From Thalassotalea fonticola (GTDB lineage Bacteria > Pseudomonadota > Gammaproteobacteria > Enterobacterales > Alteromonadaceae), in the NCBI RefSeq assembly GCF_032911225.1, contig NZ_CP136600.1:1550001-1614000 (forward strand): DNA of 64,000 bases, written 5' to 3'. Under the pieces are notes generated by a model. It saw only the letters and a list, made by a program, of their open reading frames with translations, was not told the DNA's origin and searched no databases. Shown here piece by piece: positions 26,297-33,696 of this stretch. Made by a program: the position numbers and the translations under genes. Position 1 is the stretch's first letter. Each line of letters begins with the position of its first letter.

Positions 26297-27655
26297 CTAT
26301 AAAGTATTTTTATGAAACTCGCCATCTTTCATAATCACTTGTATAGTTTCAATTTCATTAGTTTCAGCATCCCACCAACCATCGTCAGCGCCTACTAAAG
26401 AAATGTCATTTAAAGGGTTGCCATCAATCAATAATAAGTCGGCTAAAGCACCTTCTTCAATAACGCCAAGTTTGCCATAAGGATTACGCTTGCCAGACTG
26501 CGCGACAAATTCAGCAGAAACCGATGTTGCACGCTTTAACGTGTTAAAGTTGCCGAATAGTTCGGCGCCCCAATAAAGTTCATATCGACGTTGCTTAATA
26601 TGACTTGACGGAGGGCCAAACGCATCTACAGCAAATGGAACTTTCGGTTGATATTTTTTAATTAACGGAATTAAATCGGCCATGTCTTTTTGCGCATTAA
26701 CAATTTTATCAATGTTCACTTGTTGCAGGCCTGGCAATTCAGTTAAACGAGGCGATGTAGCATTAAATTGAGGAGCTAAAAATGCCCCCTTCTCAACCAA
26801 CTTTTTCATGCCTCGTTCTTTGATCATTAAACCATGATCTACGCCCATCACTCCAGAATCTAGCGCACGCGAAATGGCTGCGTCGGTAAGTAAATGAGCG
26901 GTTACATAGGTACCCCAATCTTTGGCAGCATTTACCGCGGCCAATTGTTCTTCTGGTTGAAACTGTAATGAATCAAGCGGGTCAAAATCAGAGCCAGCCC
27001 CACCGCTTGCCATGATTTTTATTTGCGTAGCACCTTGGCGTAAGTTTTCGCGAACCGCGCGATAAATTTCAGCTTTACCATCAACCACTTTACCCATTTT
27101 TAATCGATGCCCTGCATCTACATGGCCTGTGCTCGCATGCGGCTCTGCCGGCGTTCGAAAATCACCATGGCCTGATGTTTGCGAGATAAACGCGCCTGAT
27201 GGGTAAATTCTAGGGCCTGGAACGAGACCTTGATCTATAAGTTTTTTCAACGCAAAGGTATGGCCACCAACATCTCGAACTGTAGTAAAACCGTCATCAA
27301 TAAACGTCTTCGCCGTTAACGTTGAACGAATGGCGTTTTCTTCCGGGCTGACATAGCCATGAATTTTACTTAAGGCTGTTGTGATTGCCAAATGCGCATG
27401 TACATCAATCATTCCTGGCATCAAGGTTTTATCTGTACCATCAATGATGACAGTACCGTTTTCAATGTCGAATTTGACTTTACTGATTTTTTTAATTTTA
27501 TCATCAACCACTAACACATGATGCTTGTTTTTTAGTTGTTCATTTTTGCCATCGAATATGTTCACATTTTCAAATAACACTGCAGAGGCATGGCTATTAA
27601 TCGATGTTATTAGCAGTAATATTGCAACGCTGGATTTAATTATTAAATTTTTCAT
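26297..27655 (-). CDS. Exported amidohydrolase (imidazolonepropionase/prolidase-like)
   Basis: A 452-residue metal-dependent amidohydrolase. Residues 1-24 form a signal peptide without a lipobox, so the product is periplasmic or secreted. Metal ligands are visible: His86 and His88 in GMIDVHAHL, two further His in VTAHLL and GVDHG, a Lys in IKIMASGG and an Asp in FAVDAFG. Relatives hydrolyse dipeptides with C-terminal proline or other residues, amides or cyclic amides. It is separated from paaC by a terminator at 27687 and has its own ribosome site (AAGAAG). It could release the acid substrate from an amide conjugate, or be a peptidase. Confidence 0.82.
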   Translation of the reverse strand: MKNLIIKSSVAILLLITSINSHASAVLFENVNIFDGKNEQLKNKHHVLVVDDKIKKISKVKFDIENGTVIIDGTDKTLMPGMIDVHAHLAITTALSKIHGYVSPEENAIRSTLTAKTFIDDGFTTVRDVGGHTFALKKLIDQGLVPGPRIYPSGAFISQTSGHGDFRTPAEPHASTGHVDAGHRLKMGKVVDGKAEIYRAVRENLRQGATQIKIMASGGAGSDFDPLDSLQFQPEEQLAAVNAAKDWGTYVTAHLLTDAAISRALDSGVMGVDHGLMIKERGMKKLVEKGAFLAPQFNATSPRLTELPGLQQVNIDKIVNAQKDMADLIPLIKKYQPKVPFAVDAFGPPSSHIKQRRYELYWGAELFGNFNTLKRATSVSAEFVAQSGKRNPYGKLGVIEEGALADLLLIDGNPLNDISLVGADDGWWDAETNEIETIQVIMKDGEFHKNTL

Positions 27656-27686
27656 TATTATTCTTCTTATTTTAGCTGAAGGTATT

Positions 27687-27720
27687 AAAAAAGCCCTGGC
27701 AAAAAAATCACCAAGGCTTT
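27687..27720 (-). terminator. Terminator of the Paa-like operon
   Basis: On the minus strand AAAGCCTTGG pairs with CCAGGGCTTT (one G-T wobble) and is followed by six T. It lies 33 bp past the paaC-like stop and ends the operon before the amidohydrolase gene. Confidence 0.7.
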
Positions 27721-27752
27721 GATATTATTTTGAAGCAAGATTTGCTACAGAA

Positions 27753-28607
27753 TTAATCGTAATCGAATGCGATTGTTTCAGGCTTGTCCCATAAATCGAT
27801 TTCATCTTGCACTGAAATTGATAATGGACGACGCGCAAGAATTGCACCTTCGTTAGTAGGTACTACGTATTCCCATAACGCTGCCGACATTTCTGAACCT
27901 TCAACACGACGGCGACGATTGTTACGCTCGCTCGGGTTGATACTATCAACCAGTGCTTCAACTTTTTGCTCAGTAATATCCAGTACTTTGGCAAGTTTAG
28001 TTGTTGCTTCTTTGATAAACATTGCACGAGCATCACTCACTGATTGGCTACGAACACCAGATTCAAGTAAAGGACATTCGCTTGAAGCTTTATCTGTACC
28101 AAACCAAGCAATTGCAGCCCCTAAACGAGCTGGAAGTGCATTAATCGCTTCGTTTTTCTCTTCTTCTGTGAACAGGGTGAACCAACCATCTGAGTTTAAA
28201 CGATGGAAGTAACACTCTTTACCAAATGCAGTCATCATTGAAGCAATATCTGCATGGTTACCATCTTTAAACGTCGCCATTAAGCGCCATACAGCAAGTT
28301 CAGCTAAGTAGGTTGTTAAAATATAATCACCGTAGCTTTGTGGTGGATTATCTAACATGTCCATGTTGTGAACATCTACTGCTTTACGACCAAATTCAAT
28401 TTGAAAATCAGGTAAGTTATTTTCTTCTTCTAAATAACGGAAGATTGCACGGGTATGTCCCCATGTATCTTGTGACATAGCACCAAGTGCGGTTGCATCT
28501 TGTAAGTTGCGGCTATTCATCAAGCTTCTTGTGTACCAGTGACCTAGTACCCACTCCGTATCGGCGATACAAAGTAATTCTGCCATTAAGTTATTATCTA
28601 TTTTCAT
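27753..28607 (-). CDS. paaC: PaaC-like structural subunit of phenylacetyl-CoA epoxidase-type oxygenase
   Basis: A 284-residue ferritin-like all-helical protein matching the PaaA/PaaC family (PF05138 type), longer than E. coli PaaC (248). PaaC is the non-catalytic partner of the di-iron PaaA. Helical landmarks include ALGAMSQDTWGHTRAIFRY and LAELAVWRLMATFKDG. ATG 28607 is chosen because AGGTG lies close upstream and the protein then begins MKIDNNLMAELL. It is the last gene of the operon paaA, paaD-type, paaB, zinc ribbon, paaC. An 89-bp gap before it is the largest after paaA. Confidence 0.85.
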   Translation of the reverse strand: MKIDNNLMAELLCIADTEWVLGHWYTRSLMNSRNLQDATALGAMSQDTWGHTRAIFRYLEEENNLPDFQIEFGRKAVDVHNMDMLDNPPQSYGDYILTTYLAELAVWRLMATFKDGNHADIASMMTAFGKECYFHRLNSDGWFTLFTEEEKNEAINALPARLGAAIAWFGTDKASSECPLLESGVRSQSVSDARAMFIKEATTKLAKVLDITEQKVEALVDSINPSERNNRRRRVEGSEMSAALWEYVVPTNEGAILARRPLSISVQDEIDLWDKPETIAFDYD

Positions 28608-28696
28608 TTCTTTCACCTTTCTATCTGCTCTGCTGTTAGCTCTATGCATGCCTCTGCAGAGCCTATATAAATTGTTTATTAGTTAATGCAACGGCC

Positions 28697-28906
28697 TTAT
28701 TCAGGCATTTTGTGTTGCCATTTCATCCAACCGAATGTTTGCTTACAACCGTTACACTTAAATAGAATTTCTGACACTGTGCCACCAAAAGGACTGGCAA
28801 CTTGAGTGTCGGTAGACTTACACCATGGACACTCAACAGTTTGATCGTATTCATCTTTGAATACTTTCTGCTCTCTATCAGTTTTAGGGTTATGTTTATT
28901 CGTCAT
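28697..28906 (-). CDS. Separate PaaD-type zinc-ribbon protein
   Basis: A 69-residue protein with two CxxC pairs (VECPWCKS and FKCNGCKQ) around a PFGGTVSEILF core. This resembles the C-terminal zinc ribbon of E. coli PaaD (CPRCHS ... YRCRDCG). In classical PaaD this ribbon is fused behind a DUF59 domain; here it is its own gene, and the DUF59 part is two genes upstream at 29184. Its ATG overlaps the paaB stop (TAATG), so translation is coupled. PaaD is thought to help iron-sulfur or di-iron maturation of the oxygenase. Confidence 0.8.
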   Translation of the reverse strand: MTNKHNPKTDREQKVFKDEYDQTVECPWCKSTDTQVASPFGGTVSEILFKCNGCKQTFGWMKWQHKMPE

Positions 28907-29139
28907 TATGCAAAACCGATTGGTGTATCTTCTTTACCAATAATGCCCAAGATGTGATCTTGGCGAACACAGCATAACTCTACCCATGGCTTCTCTGAGT
29001 AAGTCATGTACGCTTGTGCTCTGGCTAAATCTTCGTTCAGCGCGTAAATACAACCTAAATGGCTTAATTCTTTGTCTATTTTTTCGCGACCAAATACTTC
29101 GTAAACTTTGGCATCCGCTTTATGATCAAGCTTGCTCAT
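28906..29139 (-). CDS. paaB: PaaB-like subunit
   Basis: A 77-residue protein matching PaaB (E. coli 95 residues): VYEVFGREKIDKELSHLGCIYALNEDLARAQAYMTYSEKP follows the PaaB pattern (YEVFVRGKxGLxHxHVGSLHAxDxxxAxxxARxxY). PaaB bridges the PaaA/PaaC units in the epoxidase. It is shorter at the C-terminus. It lies between the two halves of a split PaaD. ATG 29139 follows GAGAAG. Confidence 0.82.
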   Translation of the reverse strand: MSKLDHKADAKVYEVFGREKIDKELSHLGCIYALNEDLARAQAYMTYSEKPWVELCCVRQDHILGIIGKEDTPIGFA

Positions 29140-29183
29140 ATTTTATATCTTCTCTCTTTTAGCCATTGCTGACTGTAATTCAT

Positions 29184-29504
29184 TTAAATAACGTAACCGT
29201 GACGGGCTGCTCTTTCGCGAGCTTCCTCGGTGATGTGTGTACGGTCCCATTGATGGCCCCATTCAACTTTCACTTTCACTTTTTCAACGCCGTCTAAAGC
29301 GCCAACACGTTTTCTAATATCAGCCATCATTAGCTCTAATGCTGGACAGCCTATACAAGGTAAAACCAATCCAACATAAATGCCGCTATCAACCGTTGCC
29401 TCTACACGTTTGACCATCCCCATATCGAGGATATTCACGCCCATGTGAGGATCAATGACTTCTTTTAACGTGACATTAATTTGTTGTAATTGCTCGTTTA
29501 CCAA
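29184..29504 (-). CDS. paaD: PaaD-type DUF59 (MIP18-like) protein lacking the zinc ribbon
   Basis: A 106-residue protein equal to the N-terminal part of PaaD: DPHMGVNILDMGMVKRV, the Cys-containing PCIGCPALELM, and the terminal WDRTHITEEARERAARHGYVI, matching W...MTPDARERLREYG in PaaD. The usual zinc ribbon is missing here and encoded separately at 28697. The best start is TTG 29504, preceded by GGAG nine bases away; no in-frame ATG is available nearby. A diverged duplicate of this start region follows paaA (see direct repeat 29463-29604). Confidence 0.82.
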   Translation of the reverse strand: MVNEQLQQINVTLKEVIDPHMGVNILDMGMVKRVEATVDSGIYVGLVLPCIGCPALELMMADIRKRVGALDGVEKVKVKVEWGHQWDRTHITEEARERAARHGYVI

Positions 29505-29604
29505 AATAATTTACTCCACTCATTAGTATTTGCATCGTTTAACGTGGCGCATCTGATATCAATAAGTTGTAATTGTTGATTTACCAAAATGATGCGCCCC
29601 ATTC
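29463..29604 (-). repeat. Diverged direct repeat at the paaA/paaD junction, offset 83 bp
   Basis: On the minus strand the end of paaA encodes EWGASFW-stop (29604-29581). The same pattern, EWSKLFW-stop, recurs 83 bp on (29521-29498). In both copies TTTTGGTAAA then continues with a similar CAATTACAAC stretch, which in the second copy is the paaD reading frame (MVNEQLQQ; the first copy would read MVNQQLQL). A tandem duplication of an ancestral overlapping paaA/paaD junction, since diverged, explains this. It is visible only by eye alignment. Confidence 0.55.
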
Positions 29605-30552
29605 TTCACGTTGTAGACGTTCATAAATAGCTGGACGCATGCGGCCACCTTTTTTCATGTTGCCAACAACATCAGACCATTCACATTTTTCCCAAATCCA
29701 ATCGCCAGTTTCACGATCCCAAGTCATTGGGTATGGAAGATCTAATACGTATTTACCTTCATCTTCATCAAAATGTGCAGGTACTTCACAGCCAATTCGC
29801 TTAGCTAAGTTACATGCAGACTGTAACCATTTATCACGCATTTCATCGTTTGACCATTTACGCACACCGTAAATCAATTGATCCATTTTACCTTTCATGG
29901 CATCAGGTCGGCCGTACCAGAACACACCGTGTGGGAATACCCAATCAACAGCTTCTTGTACCATTGCACGTGTTTCTTCGTTGTAGTTCCAGTAGAACTC
30001 CATCCAGTAAGAGCCGTGACGCATGTGGAATGCTTCTTCAAAATTTACTTTTTTCAAGGCACGACGGTATGGGGCAAAAGAACAGTGTAATTCGATGTCC
30101 CATGTAGTGTAACGACCCGCTCTGTCTAAGAATGCTTGCGCTACAACAAAGTAGATGTAGTTTTTAATTTCGAACTCAAGTACCGGCATTGACCAGAACT
30201 TCTCAGGTGGACGCTCAAATGCTTCTTTGTGCATATCTACACCGAAACGCTCCCACAACATACCTTGCTGATGTGCATGGCCAACTTCATCTTGAATAGA
30301 GCCAGAAATTGCCATTTTCGCGCCTAAGTCAGGTGCATTTACATAACCGGTTTGTGCCCAGGTTAGTACGGTAACTTCGCCTGCTGCAGCTATCTCTAGG
30401 GTATTTTCTAATACTTTACGGTAACGAGGGGTTAACTCATCAACGTTTTCAATTAACTCACCTGACTTGATTCGGTCAAGTAACGCTTGTTCAGCAGGAT
30501 CATCGGCAACCATTTCTGGTTTTGCCATTGGTCGAATAACTGTTGATTCCAT
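29581..30552 (-). CDS. paaA: PaaA-like catalytic subunit of a phenylacetyl-CoA epoxidase-type oxygenase
   Basis: A 323-residue di-iron oxygenase subunit of the PaaA family. Two ExxH pairs are visible: Glu89/His92 (QDEVGHAHQ) and Glu173/His176 (EEAFHMRHGSYWM), as expected for a ferritin-like di-iron site. PaaA with PaaB/C/E epoxidises the ring of phenylacetyl-CoA. ATG 30552 is preferred to TTG 30564 because GGAG lies six bases upstream of the ATG. It is first in the operon. Because no paaE reductase or other paa genes follow, the substrate may be a different acyl-CoA, or the rest may be elsewhere in the genome. Confidence 0.88.
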   Translation of the reverse strand: MESTVIRPMAKPEMVADDPAEQALLDRIKSGELIENVDELTPRYRKVLENTLEIAAAGEVTVLTWAQTGYVNAPDLGAKMAISGSIQDEVGHAHQQGMLWERFGVDMHKEAFERPPEKFWSMPVLEFEIKNYIYFVVAQAFLDRAGRYTTWDIELHCSFAPYRRALKKVNFEEAFHMRHGSYWMEFYWNYNEETRAMVQEAVDWVFPHGVFWYGRPDAMKGKMDQLIYGVRKWSNDEMRDKWLQSACNLAKRIGCEVPAHFDEDEGKYVLDLPYPMTWDRETGDWIWEKCEWSDVVGNMKKGGRMRPAIYERLQREEWGASFW

Positions 30553-31043
30553 CTGTTGCTCCAATTTATAAGGATATTTATTATCTTGGTTTTCGTTTAA
30601 TTACTTCTAATCAAACTTCATGGCTTTAAAATTAGCAGCCATTTGTCCTTATTTCGAACACTTTTACGTTTGCTCACAATTCGGCTAACGACTTAAGATT
30701 TAGTTATTAACCTTTGTTTTTATTAGATATTATTATTTTAAAAATTTATTTTTAGGAATAAGCAAGCATTTTACACTTGTCATTTTGAGCGTAAGAGGTT
30801 TCATGATTGATAATGAAACCCTATATTTTTTGTGGATTTGTCTTATTTTTATTAATAAGCCTAATTTAAGTTTAGCCTTTTGCTGAAGAAATACACCATA
30901 TCTAGAGTTCTCTGCATGCATTTTTCACCTAAACCTTTACAAATCTATTGCCATAATTTACACGAAGTAATGAATGCCGTGATCACATGGATGTGAAGGA
31001 ACGGTCCTTGACGATTTGCATTGATTAGTCCCTGAATCAAAAA
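30553..31043. other. Upstream region of the Paa-like operon
   Basis: About 490 bp without a convincing gene. It contains a GGTTTCAT/ATGAAACC hairpin (30797-30820), followed by CTATATTTTTT on the plus strand, which resembles a terminator with no gene before it. The promoter of the paaA operon must be here; no confident -10/-35 pair was found. Confidence 0.4.
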
Positions 31044-31074
31044 AAGCCTGAATATTAGCGTATATTCAGGCTTT
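31013..31074 (-). terminator. Terminator with conserved post-terminator motif (copy C)
   Basis: A 13-bp perfect stem, AAAGCCTGAATAT (31043-31055) with ATATTCAGGCTTT (31062-31074). On the minus strand the T run is followed by the conserved motif (plus strand 31019-31045: GCATT, GATT, AGTCCCTGAA, TC, A6). It terminates the YeiH gene. Confidence 0.85.
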
Positions 31075-31101
31075 AGTCGTAGAGCATACAAGTAGCAGGA
31101 A

Positions 31102-32133
31102 TTAAGCGAACAAATATATTCCAGCTAAGATAAGTGCGGCAAACAGCACTGTTTCAGCAGTTATCAACACAACAGGCTTCCAACCAACTGATGCTATTTG
31201 TTTTAAAGACGTTTTAACGCCTATCGCAGCAATAGATACCACTAAACACCAGCTAGATAGGGTTTTAATGACACTGGCAAGCTCTGCAGGAATTAATCCA
31301 ACATTGTTCAGCAGCGCCAACACAAAGAAACCAATCAAGAATGTTGGGATAAAAGTAGATACGCCGCCCTCCATTTTGGCATCCCGCTCTTTAAAAGCAA
31401 AAAAGATGATCATCACAATTGGCAGTAACAAAGCTACCCGCAACAGCTTAATGTAAGTAGCAATATCACCAGCTTCTGGCGAAATAGAGTAACCCGCACC
31501 AACTACTTGTGCGACATCATGAATAGAACCACCAATAAATACCCCGGCTAAATCATCAGGTAAGCCCAGATACGAGACTATTAATGGATAAACCACCATG
31601 GCAATGGTACTTAATGTGGTAACGCCAATAACCGTTAAGGCAAAGAATTTCTCTTCATATTCTTTTTTCGGCAACACCGTTGATATTGCCGCCGCAGCTG
31701 AAACACCACACACTGCAACTGAGCCAGCAGATAACACGCCAAACACTTTAGATAGCCCTAACATTCGAGCAAAAAGCACACCAAAAGCGATCATAATGGC
31801 CATAGAAACCATGACTATCATTGGTGGAGTAATGCCTAAAGAAACGATATCAGAAAAAGCAATACGTACGCCTAACAAGGCAACGGCAAAACGAAGTACA
31901 GCACGGGATGAGAAATTTATACCGGCTTGATGTTTTGGTGACTCATATAAAAAATGCAAAGCCAAACCAAGTAATAAGGCGAATAGCATTACCGGTGCAT
32001 CATAACGTGTGGCTAAAGCACCGGAAGCAATCGCTATTATGACACTTATTGCAACGCCAGAATAATGAGTTTTACATGTAATTAAAAAATTGCGTAGCAT
32101 GCCTGTTGGCTGCGCCTGAGTTTCGGCTGTCAT
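31102..32133 (-). CDS. yeiH: YeiH-family putative sulfate exporter
   Basis: A 343-residue integral membrane protein with about ten helices, matching the YeiH/PSE family (PF03601 type). Landmarks are RFAVALLGVRIAFSDI, SAGSVAVCGVSAAAAISTVLPKK and VFIGGSIHDVAQVVGAGYSIS. Family members are annotated as putative sulfate exporters, with support mainly from sulfonate-degradation loci. It lies just upstream of the Paa-like operon on the same strand, with a strong terminator between. If the pathway released sulfite or sulfate from a sulfonated substrate this gene would fit, but nothing else here shows that. ATG 32133 follows AAGGGA. Confidence 0.82.
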   Translation of the reverse strand: MTAETQAQPTGMLRNFLITCKTHYSGVAISVIIAIASGALATRYDAPVMLFALLLGLALHFLYESPKHQAGINFSSRAVLRFAVALLGVRIAFSDIVSLGITPPMIVMVSMAIMIAFGVLFARMLGLSKVFGVLSAGSVAVCGVSAAAAISTVLPKKEYEEKFFALTVIGVTTLSTIAMVVYPLIVSYLGLPDDLAGVFIGGSIHDVAQVVGAGYSISPEAGDIATYIKLLRVALLLPIVMIIFFAFKERDAKMEGGVSTFIPTFLIGFFVLALLNNVGLIPAELASVIKTLSSWCLVVSIAAIGVKTSLKQIASVGWKPVVLITAETVLFAALILAGIYLFA

Positions 32134-32277
32134 TGTTTTTCCCTTGAAATACAGTCTAGTTATACCAAGTTGATAACATTGATATTAGACATTCTATTTA
32201 TCATTATGCGTTAAACAGTACTTAATTTCTTGTGGTTTTGTATTATCGATAACTGCAAAACTGTTTCTTAAAACAAT

Positions 32278-32333
32278 AAAGGGGTCAGTGATATTTAACA
32301 TTATAAAAATGCTTAAATATCACTGACCCCTTT
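32278..32333 (-). terminator. Perfect 21-bp inverted repeat, terminator or REP-like hairpin
   Basis: The arm at 32278-32298 (AAAGGGGTCAGTGATATTTAA) and its exact complement at 32313-32333 surround a 14-base loop. It is 14 bp past the acyl-CoA dehydrogenase stop (minus). The GGGGTCAGTG core resembles GGGGTCAG-type hairpins linked to REP-associated tyrosine transposases in marine gammaproteobacteria (recollection, not checked). Confidence 0.7.
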
Positions 32334-32347
32334 AAAAACTTAAGTTT

Positions 32348-33496
32348 CTAGCTAAGTAAGTCGCGAGCAATGATCACTTTTTGAATTTCACTGGTACCTT
32401 CATAAATTGAAGTAATGCGTACATCACGAGCCATACGTTCAAGTGGATATTCTTTAATGTAGCCTGCGCCGCCCATCATTTGCAAAGCGTCATAACAAGC
32501 TTTATTAGCTTTGTCTGCAGCAAACAGCTTTGCCATAGAAGCAGCGGTGCCAAACGCCCCACCCTGCTCTTTAATATGCGCGGCTTGCATCAATAATAAC
32601 CTTGCTGCTTCCAATTCGGTGTAGCGCTCAGCTAACATCCATTGTAAACCTTGAAAGTTGCTTATTGGCTGATCAAACTGCTTACGCTCTTTGGTGTATT
32701 CTTTAGCATAATCTAGCGCAGCTAAACCAATACCTAAAGCAAGTGAACCAATACCAATACGGCCACCAGCTAATTCACCAACAGCAACACCGAAACCTTT
32801 GTTTTCAGTGCCCATTAATGCACTTGCTGGGACACGGCAGTTTTCAAAATGTACTTCATTGGTAGGAGAAGCTTTCTGCCCCATTTTGTCTTCGTTTTTG
32901 CTGATGTTAATACCAGGGGTATTGGCTTCAACAATAAAACAAGAAATGCCACGACCTTTTTTCGCATCAGGGTCAGTTACCGCCCAAACCACGAACACAC
33001 CAGCAAAGTTGCCGCTGGTAATAAATATTTTACTACCATTTAATATGTATTCATCACCGTCTTTAACTGCGGTTGTTTTCATTGCTGCAGGATCTGAACC
33101 TGCACCTGATTCAGTCAAACAAAAGCCGCCGGCCAAGTATTCACCAGAACAAATTCGTGGTAAGTACGTTTGCTTTTGCTGTTCATTTCCAACGGCTTGA
33201 ATAACTTCCGCGACCATGTTGGTTACAGACGTTGTCACTGCGGTAGAGGCACAAGCTTTAGCAATTTCGGTTACAGCTAATGAAAAAGCGACAACTCCGG
33301 CTTCAACTCCGCCGTATTCGGCTTTAATATTTAAGCCCATAAAACCTAGTTCACACAATTGTGCCAGATTGTTTTTGAAAATCTCTTGATCGCCTGTTTC
33401 ATCAAGCTTGGCCGCCACTGGCGCTAATTCAGATTCAGCGAACTTCTTCGCCATATCCTGAATCATCATTTGTTCTTCAGTTAATGAAAGGTTCAT
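32348..33496 (-). CDS. Acyl-CoA dehydrogenase
   Basis: A 382-residue acyl-CoA dehydrogenase with canonical features: GGFCLTESGAGSDPAAM at about 122-138, FITSGNFAGVFVVWAVTD FAD loop, and catalytic Glu in TSIYEGTSEIQK at the C-terminus. It resembles short/branched-chain enzymes. It is a single gene with its own terminator (32278-32333) and a leader hairpin at 33523-33573. It is the third acyl-CoA dehydrogenase in the island. ATG 33496. Confidence 0.9.
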   Translation of the reverse strand: MNLSLTEEQMMIQDMAKKFAESELAPVAAKLDETGDQEIFKNNLAQLCELGFMGLNIKAEYGGVEAGVVAFSLAVTEIAKACASTAVTTSVTNMVAEVIQAVGNEQQKQTYLPRICSGEYLAGGFCLTESGAGSDPAAMKTTAVKDGDEYILNGSKIFITSGNFAGVFVVWAVTDPDAKKGRGISCFIVEANTPGINISKNEDKMGQKASPTNEVHFENCRVPASALMGTENKGFGVAVGELAGGRIGIGSLALGIGLAALDYAKEYTKERKQFDQPISNFQGLQWMLAERYTELEAARLLLMQAAHIKEQGGAFGTAASMAKLFAADKANKACYDALQMMGGAGYIKEYPLERMARDVRITSIYEGTSEIQKVIIARDLLS

Positions 33497-33522
33497 AAGT
33501 ATCCCACATTTAATTTATTGTT

Positions 33523-33573
33523 GGTAAAGAGTCATAGTTTAGCTTTATTACCTATGCTAATAGACCCTTTACC
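33523..33573 (-). promoter_or_regulatory. Leader hairpin upstream of the acyl-CoA dehydrogenase
   Basis: GGTAAAGAGTC (33523-33533) pairs with GACCCTTTACC (33563-33573) with one wobble; inside it TTAGC/GCTAA can pair as well. It lies 27 bp before the start codon on the minus strand. It could be an attenuator, or a plus-strand terminator because a T run follows at 33576. Function unknown. Confidence 0.3.
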
Positions 33574-33630
33574 TGTTTTTGACGATTTATATAGATATAT
33601 AAATTGTAAGGTATTTTTTACAAAAAAAAA

Positions 33631-33655
33631 GGTCATTACCGGCAAAGTAATGACC
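33631..33655 (-). terminator. Intrinsic terminator of the second porin gene
   Basis: GGTCATTAC (33631-33639) pairs with GTAATGACC (33647-33655), loop CGGCAAA. On the minus strand a run of nine T follows. Confidence 0.85.
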
Positions 33656-33696
33656 TAAAACTATTCATAGTTATGTTTTTGCACAAAATTTAGCAT

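Noticed and set aside
29508..29595. A 29-codon gene between paaA and paaD
   Set aside because: It reads MVNQQLQL to KLFW-stop and is explained as the relic of a duplicated paaA/paaD junction, not a functional peptide.
30733..30921. Open frame of 62 codons on the minus strand in the paaA upstream region
   Set aside because: No ribosome site, no recognisable protein features, Lys/Leu-rich content typical of AT-rich non-coding DNA, and it overlaps a hairpin.
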